A stretch of DNA of 64,000 nucleotides from JBAVQS01 sp049694275 (GTDB lineage: Bacteria > Chloroflexota > Anaerolineae > UBA4142 > SHND01), in assembly GCA_049694275.1 (NCBI GenBank), contig JBAVQS010000050.1, positions 9,047-73,046 of the forward strand, in the 5' to 3' direction. Position 1 is the first letter of the stretch; each line of letters starts with the position of its first letter. The notes under the pieces were generated by a model. That model did not search any database and was not told where the DNA came from. It was given only the letters and a program-made list of their open reading frames with translations. The translations under genes and the position numbers were made by a program. Shown piece by piece: positions 32,105 to 40,500 of this stretch.

Positions 32105-32134
32105 ACTGTTTTTGCTTGTCGAATAGTATTGAGC
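32081..32134. promoter_or_regulatory. Three tandem 18-bp MarR operator repeats
   Basis: Contiguous copies at 32081 (AGTCAAATAGTTTCGACT), 32099 (TGTCAAACTGTTTTTGCT) and 32117 (TGTCGAATAGTATTGAGC). The first is an inverted repeat AGTC-N10-GACT. The 18-bp phase puts copies on nearly the same DNA face, and copies 1 and 2 overlap the promoter of the marR operon. Confidence 0.8.
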
Positions 32135-32147
32135 GTGGAAAACAAAC

Positions 32148-32189
32148 GTGTCGCAGACACGGCGCGACAATGCGCGCGGTCTGCGACAC
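32148..32189 (-). terminator. Terminator after the ParA gene
   Basis: An 11-bp perfect stem (GTGTCGCAGAC / GTCTGCGACAC) with further GCGCG/CGCGC pairing inside the loop; the minus strand continues GTTTGTTTTCC. It separates the ParA triad from the MarR operon. Confidence 0.7.
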
Positions 32190-32263
32190 AGTGACCGGAC
32201 AACTGGAAGGAGAGCGGGCTATTTGCTCCCCGATTCAAACCTTTGCGGCCCAGCGGCGAACGG

Positions 32264-33022
32264 TTATTGAGCCATGATCTTGCGCGCCACCTCGGCCAGC
32301 GCCTTGCTGATCGCGTGGTCGGGATAACGCACAGAAAAGAGGCCCGAGCTGGCAAGCGCCATCAGGTCATCCGAGTGCTGGAGCACGCCGATCACCTCTG
32401 CGCCATAGGTCTTTTCGACGCGGGCCCGAACCTCGGCGACCGGGAAGGAAGCGGGGACCTTGTTCACCAGCAGCCAGAGGCAGGGCACGTTCAGCTTGCG
32501 CGCCACTTCAACCGTCACGCCGGTGCCCTGATAGTCCTGGTTATCGGGGCGCATGATGATGATGAGCACATCCGAGATCGCAATCGAGAGCAGCGTCTCT
32601 TCGTTCAGGCCGGGGTGCGTATCGATCAGCAGGGCGTCGAGCTTGAGCTCTTCGGTCAGGTCGCGGAACCCGTCGTTCAGTAGGCCCACGTCGTACCCTT
32701 CGCGCAGGACTTTGGCAATATCGCCGGCCCTGAGGGCGGATGGAACGAGATAGACCTTGCCGGGGACAGAAACCCCCAGGTTCCCGGTGACATCGTGCGC
32801 GGTCTGCTCGACTTTGCACTTGCCATAGAGATAATCGTTGAGCGAGTGGGTAATCTTGGATTCGTCAAGATTAAAGAGCACGTGAATCCCCGGCGAGGCG
32901 ATATCGGTATCGACCACGCCGACGCGATACCCCAGCATCGCAATCTGGCCGGCAAGGTTGGCGGTGGTGTTGGATTTGCCGGTGCCACCGCGGAACGAGT
33001 GAACCGAAACGATTTTGGACAT
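32264..33022 (-). CDS. ParA/MinD-family P-loop ATPase
   Basis: A 252-residue ATPase with a deviant Walker A SFRGGTGKSNTTANLAGQIA at residue 9, switch I VGVVDTDIASPGIHVLF, and Walker B-like LDALLIDTHPGLNEETLLS. ParA/MinD proteins position chromosomes, plasmids or complexes, or act in signalling. There is no ParB gene nearby. Instead the two genes upstream in the same transcript encode a small zinc-finger protein and a winged-helix-like protein, which suggests a non-segregation role. GGGAG precedes the ATG. A terminator follows at 32148. Confidence 0.9.
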   Translation of the reverse strand: MSKIVSVHSFRGGTGKSNTTANLAGQIAMLGYRVGVVDTDIASPGIHVLFNLDESKITHSLNDYLYGKCKVEQTAHDVTGNLGVSVPGKVYLVPSALRAGDIAKVLREGYDVGLLNDGFRDLTEELKLDALLIDTHPGLNEETLLSIAISDVLIIIMRPDNQDYQGTGVTVEVARKLNVPCLWLLVNKVPASFPVAEVRARVEKTYGAEVIGVLQHSDDLMALASSGLFSVRYPDHAISKALAEVARKIMAQ

Positions 33023-33052
33023 GAGATAGACTCCCTTTGATTTCTTTTAGCC

Positions 33053-33265
33053 CTAGTAAAGTTCTGGCATCTCGATAGGCTCGGGCTGTGGCTTGCACAC
33101 CCCACAATAGACCGCATCCGCTACCACGATTGCCTTGGGCGTATTGCCCTCGCCGACAAACATGGTGGTGATGAACGGCATTTTCTTCATGTGATCCTTG
33201 CAGAGAGCTCGCCCACAGAACGTGCAGACACCGCGTGAGTGTTGCTCACAATGGAAGCATAGCAT
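33053..33265 (-). CDS. Small B-box-like zinc-finger protein
   Basis: A 70-residue protein with MLCFHCEQHSRGVCTFCGRA then LCKDH at the N-terminus and CGVCKP near the end: seven cysteines and three histidines, enough for two zinc sites of the B-box/DUF2180 kind. GGAGGGG precedes the ATG. It lies between a ParA ATPase gene and a winged-helix gene, 30 and 14 bases away, so the three are probably one operon. A protein-interaction role is inferred. Confidence 0.75.
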   Translation of the reverse strand: MLCFHCEQHSRGVCTFCGRALCKDHMKKMPFITTMFVGEGNTPKAIVVADAVYCGVCKPQPEPIEMPELY

Positions 33266-33279
33266 CGACGGCTCCCCTC

Positions 33280-33621
33280 CTAATCCTGTACTTTTTTGTC
33301 AATTGTATTCCAGAGCCCGTCCGACAACTTGCCGCCCTTTTTGGGCGCCAGCCGGACTCTGTAAAAAGTGGCGCCGTCCTTTTCAATCTCGCGGACAAAC
33401 CCCTTGTCCATGAGTTGTTTGATAAAGCTGCGCGCCGAGTCTTCATCCTGGTGAAGAAAAGCCATAACGCCGGGTAAGTCCACCTGCTGCTGCCGCATCA
33501 TCCAGTTGACCAGCCCCGACAGCGGCTCCTGCAGCTCCAGGATATCGCCCATGCTGAGCCCGGGGGATTTTTCACGCGCGTCGAGTTCTCCTTGTAATCG
33601 ACCAAATAGCCCTTTGCCCAC
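33280..33621 (-). CDS. Winged-helix-like protein of the ParA operon
   Basis: A 113-residue protein. The middle (PLSGLVNWMMRQQQVDLPGV, then SFIKQLMDKGFVREIEKDGATFYRVRL) reads as a winged helix with a C-terminal basic tail. The GTG at 33621 has a strong GGAGGAGG seven bases upstream, which decides the start. It leads the triad with the zinc-finger and ParA genes. I cannot name a family; a DNA-binding or adaptor function is inferred from fold alone. Confidence 0.72.
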   Translation of the reverse strand: MGKGLFGRLQGELDAREKSPGLSMGDILELQEPLSGLVNWMMRQQQVDLPGVMAFLHQDEDSARSFIKQLMDKGFVREIEKDGATFYRVRLAPKKGGKLSDGLWNTIDKKVQD

Positions 33622-33703
33622 TGAAGCCTCCTCCTCGTCTGCGATTGGCGCCCGGTATGTTATCTATCGCGCAGACTGCTTGCAATGAAAATTACGATAC
33701 CGA

Positions 33704-34969
33704 CTAATGGAGCCGCGCTTTTAATCGCCGAATCCGCTGGTAGGATTGATCGATGCGCGCCTCGTCGAGTTTCCCGTCCTTGACCTGTTGTGTGATGATG
33801 CCGATCACTCGCCCGGCAATGTCGGGGTCAAAGAAGAATGGCAAGTTGTTGGCGATGGAGAGCATATCGACCCCGGCCTCGATCGCCGAGAGCACCGCCG
33901 TCTCGAGCCCATAATAGAGTGAGATCGCTCCCATCTGCATGTCATCTGAAATGACTACGCCATCATAGTGCAACTCGTTCCGCAGAATGCCGGTGATGAT
34001 CGGCTGTGACAGGGTCGCCGGCATTTGGGGGTCCAGCTTGCTGTTAAAGATGTGCGCCGTCATGATGGCATCGCACTCGCCCGCGGCGATGATGCGCTTG
34101 TAAGGTTCGAGCTCGACGGCGGACCAGGTGTTGGTAACGTCCACAAAGCCGCGGTGCGAATCACTATGGGAGCTCCCATGCCCGGGAAAGTGCTTGAGCG
34201 TCGTAAGCACCCCATATTGATGGTGCGCCTCGATCTCTGCGAGCGCATGGCGGGCGACAACATCCGGGTCCGCGGAAAAGCTCCGTTCGAGCTTGCCAAT
34301 AACCGGATTATCGGGATTGGTGTTCAGATCCACCACCGGCGCAAGGTTGAGATTGACCCCAGCCTCGGCCAGCGAACGGGCCATGCTCTCGGCGTTCTGC
34401 TGCGTCAGGGCCGGATCATTATGCGCGCCTAAATATTGCTCGGAAACCGTCGGCGGAAAACCGAATTTCTCCTTGAGCCTAACAACCTGACCCCCTTCCT
34501 GGTCGACCGAGATCAAGAGCGGGATCGTCGCATTGGCCTGGAGCGCAGCGGTTAACGCCTTGAGCTGCGCCGGCGACTGAATGTTGCGTACCGGGCTGTT
34601 GCTCGGCACATCATAGTCAAACAGCACGACTGCGCCAATATGCCGCTCCCGCAGGTCCCGGACGATTGGATTGTCCTCGGTCAACGTCAGGCCGCGGAAT
34701 CCGACCAGGATCATCTGCCCGATCTTGACGGCGAGGGGCGCGTCCGGCGTTAGGGTCGCCGTTGCCTTTGCCGGGGGCATTGCAGCCTGTGTATCCACCG
34801 GGCTGGCGGTTGCGGGGGGCTGCGTCGTGACAGTGGCCGCACGGGGCTGTGGACCGGTTGGAGTGACTGCCGGGCTACACCCGGTGAACAGCACCAGCGC
34901 CAGAGCCTGCCCGCTCTTGACGAGAAAATCGCGCCGTGAAAGACGAGTCCTGCGCGTTCGATTATTCAT
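33704..34969 (-). CDS. nagZ: Lipoprotein beta-N-acetylhexosaminidase (GH3, NagZ-like)
   Basis: A 421-residue glycoside hydrolase family 3 enzyme that removes terminal N-acetylglucosamine from peptidoglycan fragments or glycans. The N-terminus has a twin-arginine-like SRRDFLVKSGQALALVLF followed by TGC, so it is probably exported by Tat and lipidated. A Pro/Thr/Ala-rich linker spans about residues 33-75. Catalytic parts are ISVDQEGGQVVRL, the GH3 loop KHFPGHGSSHSDSHRG with its general acid/base His, and the nucleophile region VVISDDMQMGAIS. E. coli NagZ is cytoplasmic; this exported form acts outside the membrane. It stands alone. Confidence 0.9.
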   Translation of the reverse strand: MNNRTRRTRLSRRDFLVKSGQALALVLFTGCSPAVTPTGPQPRAATVTTQPPATASPVDTQAAMPPAKATATLTPDAPLAVKIGQMILVGFRGLTLTEDNPIVRDLRERHIGAVVLFDYDVPSNSPVRNIQSPAQLKALTAALQANATIPLLISVDQEGGQVVRLKEKFGFPPTVSEQYLGAHNDPALTQQNAESMARSLAEAGVNLNLAPVVDLNTNPDNPVIGKLERSFSADPDVVARHALAEIEAHHQYGVLTTLKHFPGHGSSHSDSHRGFVDVTNTWSAVELEPYKRIIAAGECDAIMTAHIFNSKLDPQMPATLSQPIITGILRNELHYDGVVISDDMQMGAISLYYGLETAVLSAIEAGVDMLSIANNLPFFFDPDIAGRVIGIITQQVKDGKLDEARIDQSYQRIRRLKARLH

Positions 34970-35060
34970 TCATCACTCATGCTGGAATACCCTGGCAGCG
35001 ATGAATCGGTAATTGGCATTCTAGACGATGATTGTCTCTTTTGCAAGTGGGGTCAAAGGA

Positions 35061-37295
35061 CTAGTGCACCTCGACAGCGAGCAGCGTCATATCGTCATAC
35101 TGCTCATGATTGCCCTGGTACGCCTTGAGTCTGATAAAGGCCGCGTCGCACATCTCTTGCAGCGGCAGGGCTGAAGTTTGGAACAACTCCATGAGGCGTT
35201 CCAGTCCAAAGAACTGGCCGCGGTCGGATAGTGCGTCGAGCATCCCATCGGTAAAGAGCACCAGGCGGTCTCCCGATTCTAATGTGATCCGTTCCTCGCT
35301 GAGCGAGAGCTGATCCAGGTCCAGACCTCCCAGCACCATGCCATGTCCCTGGAGGGTGTGAATTTCGCCAGCGCGCAAGAGAAGGGGGCGCTCATGCCCG
35401 GCTCGCACATAGGTCAGGCTCCGCGTCAGGCTATCGATTACTCCGTAAAAAACGGTGACGAACTGGTCGGACTGGGAGAGCTCGAGCAGCAACCGGTGGA
35501 CCCGCTGCAGCACGGTCGCAGGTGAAGACTCGCGGCGAGCCTCGGCGAGAAGCAGGCTGCGCGTCAAAGCCATAAAGAGCGCAGCGGGCATCCCCTTATC
35601 CGAAACATCGGCGATGACGACGCCGCACCGCGTTCCGTCGAGCAAAAAGACATCATAGAAATCTCCGCCCACCTGTCGCGCCGGCTCACTCCGCGCTGCA
35701 AAGCTCAGGCCAGGGACCATCGGAAAGATGTGTGGCAACATGCTCTGCTGCACCTGGCGCGCCAGTTCCAGCTCGCGTTCCAACCGTTCCTTTTTCGCAA
35801 TTTCGGCATGGGCCGCTTCGAGGCGCTCGATCTTGTCGCGGAGGGATTCGACCAACCCGGCCCGCTGGATGGCGAGCGCGCTGGAATTGGCAAAGGAGCG
35901 CAGGAGGGCGACCTCGCGCGGCTGCCATGCGGGCTTGACCGTGCTGTGAAAGATGAGCAGGCCGACGACCTCGTTCTGCGTCACGAGCGGAACGCGCAGC
36001 CCCGCGCGCAGCCGGGCGCCTTCAATATCCGCCGCGCGGTGTTCAATCCCCGGAGGCCAACCGGCAAAGGGTTTCGGCTCGGCGTTTGCCCAGGTCTCGG
36101 GCGCGCCGCCGGCGTTGAGGACCTCTGTAGATTGAAGCGGCCCTTGCACGTGCGCGGGGTCCCACCCGTTCACGGCGAGGATTTCGGCCCGATCATCCGA
36201 ATGGAGGAGATACAGGATGGCGCGGTCCGCGCCGCAGAGCTCCCCGGCCTTGCGACAGACATAGCTTGCCAGGCCTTCCAGGTCTGTGTAGGTGATGAGC
36301 GCGTGGCTGACCTCCTGGAGCGAGATGGCCGCTTCCGTCTGCCTGATCAGCACGCGGTTCGCCGCCTCAATCTCCGCCACTTTGGCATTCAGTGCGGCAT
36401 TCGTTTCGGCCAGGACCTCTTCGCTCGCAGTGAGGAGGTGATAGGTGCGCTGGAGCTGACGCCCGTCAATCGCCAGCACATCGTCGATTGGGATCATGCC
36501 CTGCGCGGCCAGCCCAAGCACATAGTCTTCCAGCGCCAGGAGGGACTCTCCATCCAATGGATTCGTCCGTGTCCCCGTTAAATGGAAAATATCGAATGTG
36601 CTCACCTCGCCCTTGCGGCCGGTGTGATGGCATTCGGGGCAGTTGCCCTCACGGAAAAAGTTGCCCCGGTCCAGCGCGGCGGGATAGCGGCGGCGAATTT
36701 CCTCCAGCGCCGGACGGTCAAGCGGATCAGACTGGCGACAACTCGGGCAGAGGACGGGGAACCGTGAGACGGCGACGACCCAGTTTAACCCCATCAGATC
36801 GACGGGGGAGAGGCCCGTCTCACTCAACTGGAGCGCGACCGCGTGTCCGCGAAACACGGAATCCAGTTGGGCGAGGACGCGGACCCCTTTGCGGGCGGCG
36901 TTAAAGGCAATGGGCGCGGTCGCCGGCGTGAGTCGATCGACGACCAGCAACCCTGCGCCCCGGTAGACCGCGCGTTCAACCTGAAGGGCCACAGGCGCTT
37001 GTTCGGTTGTCAGGATATACTCGACCTGCCCGCGCAGCCCGCGCGGCAGGCGGATGGCGTCTTGCGATTCGGCGATGACGACGATCCGCCCGCGGCGCGC
37101 AGCGAGCATCTGCCGGAACAGGATGCCGAAAATCGTCGCGCGCCCGCTCGGCTGGAAGGTGAGCTCACGCGCTTGCGTGACCAGCGGGCGCGGTTCCAAC
37201 CCGGCGACGACGACGACCCCGGGTTCGCTTCTGGCAATCTGCTCAAAGAGTGGGTCCACCTGCGGGAGATGGATGAAATCTTTTAATCCTAGCAT
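35061..37295 (-). CDS. Degenerate GspE-like domain / GAF / PP2C phosphatase
   Basis: A 744-residue protein of unusual build. Residues 1-270 resemble the C-terminal half of GspE/PilB secretion ATPases: VVAVSRFPVLCPSCRQSD and GNCPECHHTGRKGEVSTFDI match the GspE zinc-binding segment (CxxC...CxxC), but the expected Walker A and B are absent (VVVVAGLEPRPL where GPTGSGKTT would be), so it should not hydrolyse ATP. A coiled coil (about 280-330) leads to a GAF domain (about 335-490), a second coiled coil, and a C-terminal RsbU/SpoIIE-type PP2C phosphatase with EPARQVGGDFYDVF, GVVIADVSDKGMPAALFMA, ERPLLLRAG, LVLFTDGMLDAL and YDDMTLLAVEV, all intact. It likely dephosphorylates an anti-sigma antagonist. 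Confidence 0.82.
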   Translation of the reverse strand: MLGLKDFIHLPQVDPLFEQIARSEPGVVVVAGLEPRPLVTQARELTFQPSGRATIFGILFRQMLAARRGRIVVIAESQDAIRLPRGLRGQVEYILTTEQAPVALQVERAVYRGAGLLVVDRLTPATAPIAFNAARKGVRVLAQLDSVFRGHAVALQLSETGLSPVDLMGLNWVVAVSRFPVLCPSCRQSDPLDRPALEEIRRRYPAALDRGNFFREGNCPECHHTGRKGEVSTFDIFHLTGTRTNPLDGESLLALEDYVLGLAAQGMIPIDDVLAIDGRQLQRTYHLLTASEEVLAETNAALNAKVAEIEAANRVLIRQTEAAISLQEVSHALITYTDLEGLASYVCRKAGELCGADRAILYLLHSDDRAEILAVNGWDPAHVQGPLQSTEVLNAGGAPETWANAEPKPFAGWPPGIEHRAADIEGARLRAGLRVPLVTQNEVVGLLIFHSTVKPAWQPREVALLRSFANSSALAIQRAGLVESLRDKIERLEAAHAEIAKKERLERELELARQVQQSMLPHIFPMVPGLSFAARSEPARQVGGDFYDVFLLDGTRCGVVIADVSDKGMPAALFMALTRSLLLAEARRESSPATVLQRVHRLLLELSQSDQFVTVFYGVIDSLTRSLTYVRAGHERPLLLRAGEIHTLQGHGMVLGGLDLDQLSLSEERITLESGDRLVLFTDGMLDALSDRGQFFGLERLMELFQTSALPLQEMCDAAFIRLKAYQGNHEQYDDMTLLAVEVH

Positions 37296-37388
37296 GGCCT
37301 GGAGCGAATTATAACACGACAGAACACAAAGCACTCAGGACGACGACCGCCTTGAGCCCGCCGACATTATATCAGGACTTGTGCTCGG

Positions 37389-37432
37389 CTGTCATTTCGA
37401 CGAGCGCAGTGTGCGAGGAGAAGTCTCGGCAA
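37389..37432. repeat. Half copy of the GTCATTTCGA palindromic repeat
   Basis: TGTCATTTCGACGAGCGCAG and the following AGGAGAAGTCTCGG match one arm of the long hairpin at 50051-50144. It lies just upstream of the promoter of the CHAT-STAND gene. Confidence 0.6.
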
Positions 37433-37461
37433 TTGACGTTCGCCCCGCCGGGTGCTAGAAT
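37433..37461 (+). promoter_or_regulatory. Promoter of the CHAT-STAND-TPR gene
   Basis: TTGACG (37433-37438) and TAGAAT (37456-37461) with a 17-base spacer; the ATG at 37507 follows 45 bases downstream. Confidence 0.7.
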
Positions 37462-37506
37462 CGGATGCGACGACAGGTTATCCAGAACGACCACAAAGGA
37501 GCCGGC

Positions 37507-40500
37507 ATGATTCCGACGCTTCGCCTCACGCAAACCACTCAGTCGCCAGACCAGTACCTCGTCCATGTCGAATATGAGCAAGAGGGACAGAGCCGCCAGG
37601 CGTATGACGCCCCTGTTCATTTCAAGCTGACGGACGACGATGCGCGCGACCTCCGCTGGTACCTGGAAGACTATCTCCAACATCCCTTCGACCCCGCGCC
37701 GGCCATCGCCCACCGTATCGAACAGCGGATGGCCGACATTGGCAGTGAGCTATTCCGCTCCATCTTTGAGGCCAACAATGATACCCGCAAGCTGTGGGCG
37801 CGTGTCGAAGACCGGATCAAGGATACGCGCATCGAGATCGTCACCGGCGTGGCCGAAGCGGCGACCATTCCTTGGGAATTGCTCCGTGAGCCCGCCGCCG
37901 ATGCCCCGCTCGCCCTTGAGGCGCAGTCGTTCGTTCGCGCCCAGCCCAACCCTGCCAGGCGGAGCGCACTCCCCACTTCCGATGGTCCGATTCGCATCCT
38001 CCTCGTCATCTGCCGGCCGGGAGGCGGAGACGATGTGCCCTTCCGCTCGGTGGCAACGCGCCTGCTCAAGGGGCTGAACGAGGATGCGCGCAAAGCCTTC
38101 CAACTCGACGTGCTGCGCCCGCCGACATTCGAACGGTTGAGTGCGGTCCTGCAGGAGGCGAAAACGCAGGGCAAGCCGTATCACATCGTCCACTTTGATG
38201 GGCATGGAGTCTATGCCGATTCGGAGCGGCCGGGCGGTTTCGGCCGGTTCATCTATGGCGACAATCGCCCCGGCAAGCACGGTTATCTCGCCTTTGAAAA
38301 GCCGGCCGTTCAAGGGAACATGGAACTGATCGACGGCCCCAAACTCGGCGCACTTCTGGCCGATGCGGATGTGTCTTTCCTTGTCCTCAACGCCTGCCGA
38401 TCGGCGCATGCGGAGGCCGCCCCCACCCCCGGCCCCTCCCCCGCGGCCAGCGGGAGAGGGGAGAACGCGGCCACTCCCTCGGCAGGGAGCGGGAGAGGGG
38501 AGAACGCGGCCACTCCTTCGGCAGGGAGCGGGAGAGGGGAGAAGGCGGCCGCTTTTTCTGCGAATGACCACGCAAGCGGGGAGAACGAGCAAAACGATCC
38601 CCATACCCAGGTGCGCGCCTTTGGCTCGCTGGCGCAGGAGGTGATGGATGCGGGGGTGGCGGGCGTCGTGGCGATGCGCTATAACGTCTATGTGGTGACC
38701 GCCGCCCAGTTCGTCGCCGACCTCTATGGCGCGCTCGTGCGCGGCCAGACCCTCGGCGAGGCGGTGACCCTGGGTCGCAAGCAGTTGGCCGCCAATCCCC
38801 TCCGCTCTATCGCGTACGACCCGGTCGAGCTTCAGGACTGGCCGGTGCCGGTGGTGTACGAGGCCGCGCCGGTTGCGCTGGCGCGCCCCCAGCCGGCGAC
38901 CGCTGCTTTTCAGATCACGCTCGCGGCCGGACCGCGCGAACTGCAGGGGGTTCCCCCGCCACCCGACGTGGGCTTTTTCGGCCGCGACGAAACCCTCCTC
39001 GCCCTCGACCGTGCCTTTGACACCCAGCACGTCGTCCTCCTCCACGCCTATGCGGGGAGCGGCAAGACCGCCACCGCCGCCGAGTTCGCCCGCTGGTATG
39101 TCGAGACCGGCGGATTGCAGGGGCCGGTGCTGTTCACCTCGTTCGAGCAGCGCAAGCCCCTGTCGCAGGTGCTCGACACCCTCGGGCGCGTGTTCGAGTC
39201 CCTCCTCGAACAGAACCGGATCAACTGGCTGGCCCTCACGGTGCAGGACCAGCGGGGCATCGCGCTCCAGATTCTGCAGGCGATTCCCATCCTCTGGCTC
39301 TGGGACAATGTCGAGCCGGTCGCGGGATTCCCGGCGGGCACGCCATCGGCATGGAATGAAGTGGAGCAAAAGGAACTGGCCGATTTCATCCGGGATGCGG
39401 CGCGGACGCAGGCGAAATTCCTCCTCACCTCGCGGCGGGACGAGCGCGGCTGGCTGGGCGACCTCCCCACCCGCATCACCCTCCCGCCGATGCCGATGCA
39501 GGAGCAGTTCCAGTTGGTGCGCGCCATCGCCGATAAAAACAACCGCCGCATCACCGCCGTCAAAGACTGGACCCCGCTCCTCCACTTTTCGCAGGGCAAC
39601 CCCCTCACCCTCACCGTCCTCGCCGGACAGGCGCTCCGCGCGGGGCTGAGCGAGTGGGCCGAGGTCGAGGATTTTGTCGCCCGGCTCCGCGCTGGCCAGG
39701 CCGCCTTTGACGACGAGCCGGCGCAGGGGCGCAGTCGCTCCCTCGGCGCCTCCCTCGCTTATGGCTTTGAAACCGCCTTTACCGAAGACGAGCGCAAAAT
39801 CCTCGCCCTCCTCCATTTCTTCCAGGGGTTTGTCTATGTTGCAACTCTGCGGGTGATGGTCGCCCCCGAAATCGATTGGTCTCTCCATGAGACCGGCGGC
39901 CTGCGACCTGAGACCGCGGTCGCCCTCCTCGACCGCGCCGCCGAAATCGGCCTCCTCACCGCCCACGGCCGCGGCTATTACACCATCCACCCCGCCCTCC
40001 CCTGGTTCTTTCAGAGTCTGTTTGACAAGTACTATCCCGCGAGTCCGAATTCCGAATTCCGAATTCCGCCTGCCCTGGACAGCAGACCAGGGAATTCTGA
40101 ATTAGCCGCCACCCGCGCTTTCGTCTCCGCGATGGGCGCACTGGGGAACCACTACTTTTGGCAATATGTAGGCGGCCACAGCGAGGTGATCGGCGCGCTG
40201 AACGCTGAAGAAGCCAACCTCCTCCATGCCCGGCGGTTGGCGCGGCAGAACGGGTGGTGGGATGCAGTCATCGGCCCGATGCAGGGCTTGCGATCTCTCT
40301 ACGACCACACCGGCCGCCGGGCCGAGTGGGCGCGGCTGGTGAACGAGGTCGTCCCCGATTTCGTGGACCCCGCCACCGACGGCCCGCTCCCCGGCCGCGA
40401 AGAGCAGTGGGGGCTCGTTACAGAGTATCGCGTCCTGCTGGCTGAGGAAGCGCGGCAGTGGGCTGAGGCAGAACGGTTACAACACAGTAGAGTCGAATGG

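Noticed and set aside
38447..38556. CRISPR-like array from the regular 39-bp units
   Set aside because: The units are directly adjacent with no variable spacers and are in frame inside a protein.
37750..39990. A 746-codon minus-strand open frame opposite the CHAT-STAND gene
   Set aside because: Opposite frame of a protein with intact CHAT and Walker motifs; composition is the usual complement artefact.
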